From positions 229,482 to 293,481 of the forward strand of contig JAEPRB010000027.1 in the NCBI GenBank assembly GCA_016758965.1: DNA of 64,000 nucleotides. Direction: 5' to 3'. The notes below the pieces were generated by a model that ran no database searches, had not been told where the DNA came from, and was given only the letters and a program-made list of their open reading frames with translations. Shown piece after piece: positions 61,501 through 64,000 of the stretch (the stretch's first letter is position 1; every line of letters begins with the position of its first letter). The stretch comes from Circinella minor (Eukaryota; Mucoromycota; Mucoromycetes; Mucorales; Lichtheimiaceae). Position numbers and translations under genes: made by a program.

Positions 61501-62279
61501 TATAACTCTTCAACAGATAAAAAAAGCTCACGCTCGTCTATTATTGTAATTATCCATTTATTCAGTACGTATTATTATTTTTCGTCCCAAACAATTTATC
61601 TTATTAAAAATGTTGAAATTTCAGTTATAAGTGAGGAAATATAACAAGCAAATATAAATTGGCACTGTTAAAAACAAAAAAAAAAAAAAAAACGTTTGTT
61701 ACGTACTCGTCACTTATTTAATACATTATGAAAAAGCAAACTCTTTCACTTATATAACTCAACTCAACTTACAAGCTTGAAATTTCAACTTTTTAATAAG
61801 ATAACATTGTCTGGGACATATAAATATATTGTACTTCATCCCTTTTGGTAAGTGTACGTAACTAAAAAATTTGTGCCATCCTGCTGTTGCGTCTTTACGT
61901 TTTAATTTTTTATTCCACTGTGTTCGGTCGTGCCATTGATCCTGTCTTACTACTCTGCCCTGTAAGTGTATCTTTGTATAAATAATATTTTCTAACATAT
62001 AATGACGTTGCTTTGAGTGATTTTTCTTTTTGCTATTATTTAGTAGTATATAAATAATAATAAAGAGTAGTGCTACCTATGCGATTTTTTTCTCGCGTGT
62101 TTTTAATTGTAGTGGTACAGCGCCAACACCCATTAGCAGATCCTCTTGTGATATTAACAGTGCGACTTCTCTTACTAAACATACTTCATTAAGATTTTAT
62201 ACAATTTTTTTTCTATAATAGCTCCTTATGAATGATATTCGCTTTAATTAATTTTGCACGCTTGGAACCATTATAATAA
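58556..62279. other. Gene-free AT-rich region
   Basis: About 3.7 kb. The left part has leader- and promoter-like pieces (C/T-rich tracts, TATATAAA near 59190) followed by an ORF of only 25 codons at 59262-59339; not accepted as a gene. The minus-strand frame at 61759-61998 (RVVRQDQWHDRTQWNKKLKR) may be an old coding fragment. The rest is AT-rich with many A/T runs and no recognisable RNA gene. Confidence 0.55.
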
Positions 62280-63940
62280 AATAAAATTATATAAAATATA
62301 TCAATTTTTACTGCTCATTAGTATCAAGTTGCTCGAAGATTAACACAAAAAAAGAGGTTATACTTTTAGATTATAAATGCGACTTTTTTTTTTTTTTATT
62401 TCTGAATGGCATTGTAACAATTTATTTGATAATTTAAAAATTAGCCTATTGAAATTTATAATATAAAAATGCATTGGTCATCAGTGTACCAATGTGTTCG
62501 AATATTATATACAAAAAAAGAGGTGGTAGTCTTGAAGTATTCCATTTAAAATAGCTTTATTTTGGTGCAATTTTTTTTTCTAACTCGTTGGTTCGTTAAT
62601 TTTCTTATTAATAACAATAAAACTTAACAGAATTAAAGCATCAATTTATTTGATATTTTCATATTGTTTTCTTGATTTTATCAACGATAATAACATGGTT
62701 TTAATATAGCAATTGATATATTATCCTCATAGTATTGGGCATTCTTCAAACTATTTCAGAAAACATAGTTTCATCATTGTAGGTATGAGATACATAAAGT
62801 AACATATATAGAGACTCTTGAAATCAATGAATCAGATACTGCTTTAAGCCCTCTTATAGGCAGCCATGGGTGTTCTTGCAAGTGTCACAGTTATTCTTAC
62901 AAAGTACCTATGTCATATATCCAGCAACTTTTAATCCCATAATAAACTGGTGCACGATTAATTCGTGACGATATGAAAGAAGCTCTTCTACGAGACTGAA
63001 AGCTGTACGGATTCGACATAATGAAGGTGGAACATGCAGGATACGAAAAACTCTTGGAATATGCACGACTGGGAATGAAGAAAAGTCGTGTATGGGCAAA
63101 AATATGTACCCAGAAAATTAACAAAAATAGCCATCATTCAATTCTTTACTTGGTATAATCATCACTTGATTGTTATTCCTCTCCATCTCTTTATATTTTC
63201 TTTTTCCATATATATATTTCTCTTTTCGTACGTATATTATCATTTTATCATTATTACATATAAATACTTAATATCCCTATCTGCTTAACTTCCTTTTGTT
63301 TTTCTTTCTATCGTCCATTTTTATATTTCCTTCATAGTACTTTTTACATTGCCCAAATATATCAATAATTTTCTTATTAAAATGTAATTACAAATAAATC
63401 TATTCAACTTATTGCTTTCTATAGTTTTGGCTTGTTGAAGCATCACACTAAAAGAGATATGGAAAATATTAAGTTCTCAGAAGAAAAATCGTACAGATAA
63501 GCACTTATATTTTTTTAAAGAAAAAATTGCACCAAAATAAAGCTGTTTTAAATGGAATACTTCAAGACTACTACCTCTTTTTTTTGTATATAATATTCGA
63601 ACACATTGGTACACTGATGACCAATACATTTTTATATTATATATTTTAGTAGACTAGTTCTTATACTATCAAATATAAACTGTTAGTAATGCCATTCAGA
63701 AGTGAAAAAAAAAAATCGCATGGATAAGGACTTGTAATTTTTTTTTAAAAAATAAAAAATCGCACCACACCATCAATAACGCCATTTCATTCAAATAACC
63801 CAAGAATATTATCAATTTTTTGTGGATAATATTCAAGCAAGTTGATATCAATAATCAGTGATAGTCAATACATCTTTATATTATAAATTTCAATAGGCTA
63901 GTTTTTAAATTATCAAATAAATTGCTACAATGCCATTCAG

Positions 63941-63950
<10 letters not shown>
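62280..63950. mobile_element. Foldback-like element with two-unit inverted ends
   Basis: The stretch 62391-62578 is nearly the reverse complement of 63515-63712 (shared pieces GTACCAATGTGTTCGAATAT and TTTCTGAATGGCAT/TTGGTGCAA ends). Outside each lies a further, more diverged copy of the same roughly 200-bp unit (62285-62390 on the left, 63735-63945 on the right, also inverted). So each end is a tandem pair of units and the pairs face each other around a 930-bp centre. The centre holds a short decayed coding-like stretch (62960-63110). I see no target duplication. A foldback/MITE-like DNA transposon is the best reading. Confidence 0.72.
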
Positions 63951-63975
<25 letters not shown>

Positions 63976-63999
63976 AAATTAATAATAAAAAAAAAAAAA
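63943..63999. repeat. Poly(A)-rich right edge
   Basis: A run of about 31 A, then AT-rich sequence and another A-run at the very end of the window. It closes the outermost unit of the foldback-like element. Confidence 0.85.
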
Positions 64000-64000
64000 C

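Noticed and set aside
1..64000. CRISPR arrays, bacterial operons, prophage or virus genes
   Set aside because: No regular direct-repeat/spacer pattern; all firm genes are intron-bearing eukaryotic genes with fungal families.

Overview
This window looks like AT-rich nuclear DNA from an early-diverging filamentous fungus, most likely Mucoromycota (a Mucorales-type genome). Evidence: short GT-AG introns (mostly 60-220 bp) with GTAAGT-like donors; a fungal gene set (Kre9/Knh1-type wall protein, Avt-type transporter, secreted subtilase, TPR/F-box/LRR protein); polyQ/polyN tracts inside otherwise conserved genes; and remains of LINE and TA-inserting DNA transposons. I see no bacterial, viral or organellar genes, no tRNA or rRNA, and no CRISPR array.

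Layout. 1-4.06 kb: AT-rich, no gene. 4.07-8.56 kb: three housekeeping genes on the minus strand (ADP/ATP carrier, ornithine aminotransferase, ribosomal protein eS30). 8.6-12.7 kb: mostly gene-free, holding a TA-flanked MITE directly abutted by a 5'-truncated LINE tail. 12.7-16.5 kb: a 1240-residue low-complexity protein of unknown role (+). 16.7-18.3 kb: the Golgi syntaxin Sed5 (-). 18.55-20.1 kb: a decayed F-box gene split by a second MITE, just upstream of its intact relative at 20.5-23.3 kb (+). 25.7-27.5 kb: an F-box/WD40 protein (+). 28.8-30.6 kb: a single-pass membrane protein with a possible LEA2-like outer domain (-). 31.7-33.0 kb: a secreted EXORDIUM/phosphate-induced-protein-1 family protein (+). 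33.6-35.3 kb: a polytopic membrane protein with a 14-nt microexon (-). 35.8-40.2 kb: a 16-exon secreted subtilase (-), divergent from an Avt-type amino acid transporter at 41.0-42.8 kb (+). 43.3-44.5 kb: a Kre9/Knh1-type surface protein (-). 44.5-49.4 kb: gene-free, with a decayed LINE ORF2. 49.45-52.5 kb: long-chain acyl-CoA synthetase (-). 55.6-55.9 kb: a two-exon, 59-residue protein with a CxxC motif (+). 57.0-58.6 kb: a DUF1308 (C7orf25-like) protein (-). 58.6-64 kb: AT-rich, ending in a 1.7-kb foldback-like element whose ends are each made of two related units.

The genes do not form one pathway or cluster; this is ordinary eukaryotic gene order with scattered mobile-element remains. Local themes are two F-box genes 2.4 kb apart (likely SCF ubiquitin-ligase adaptors) and several secretory or cell-surface genes between 28.8 and 44.5 kb. 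Splice structures were read by eye from donor/acceptor signals, reading phase and protein-family continuity. The less conventional points are the F-box pseudogene/MITE locus, the foldback element, the CxxC microprotein, the 14-nt microexon and the stop-free 105-nt intron in the subtilase.
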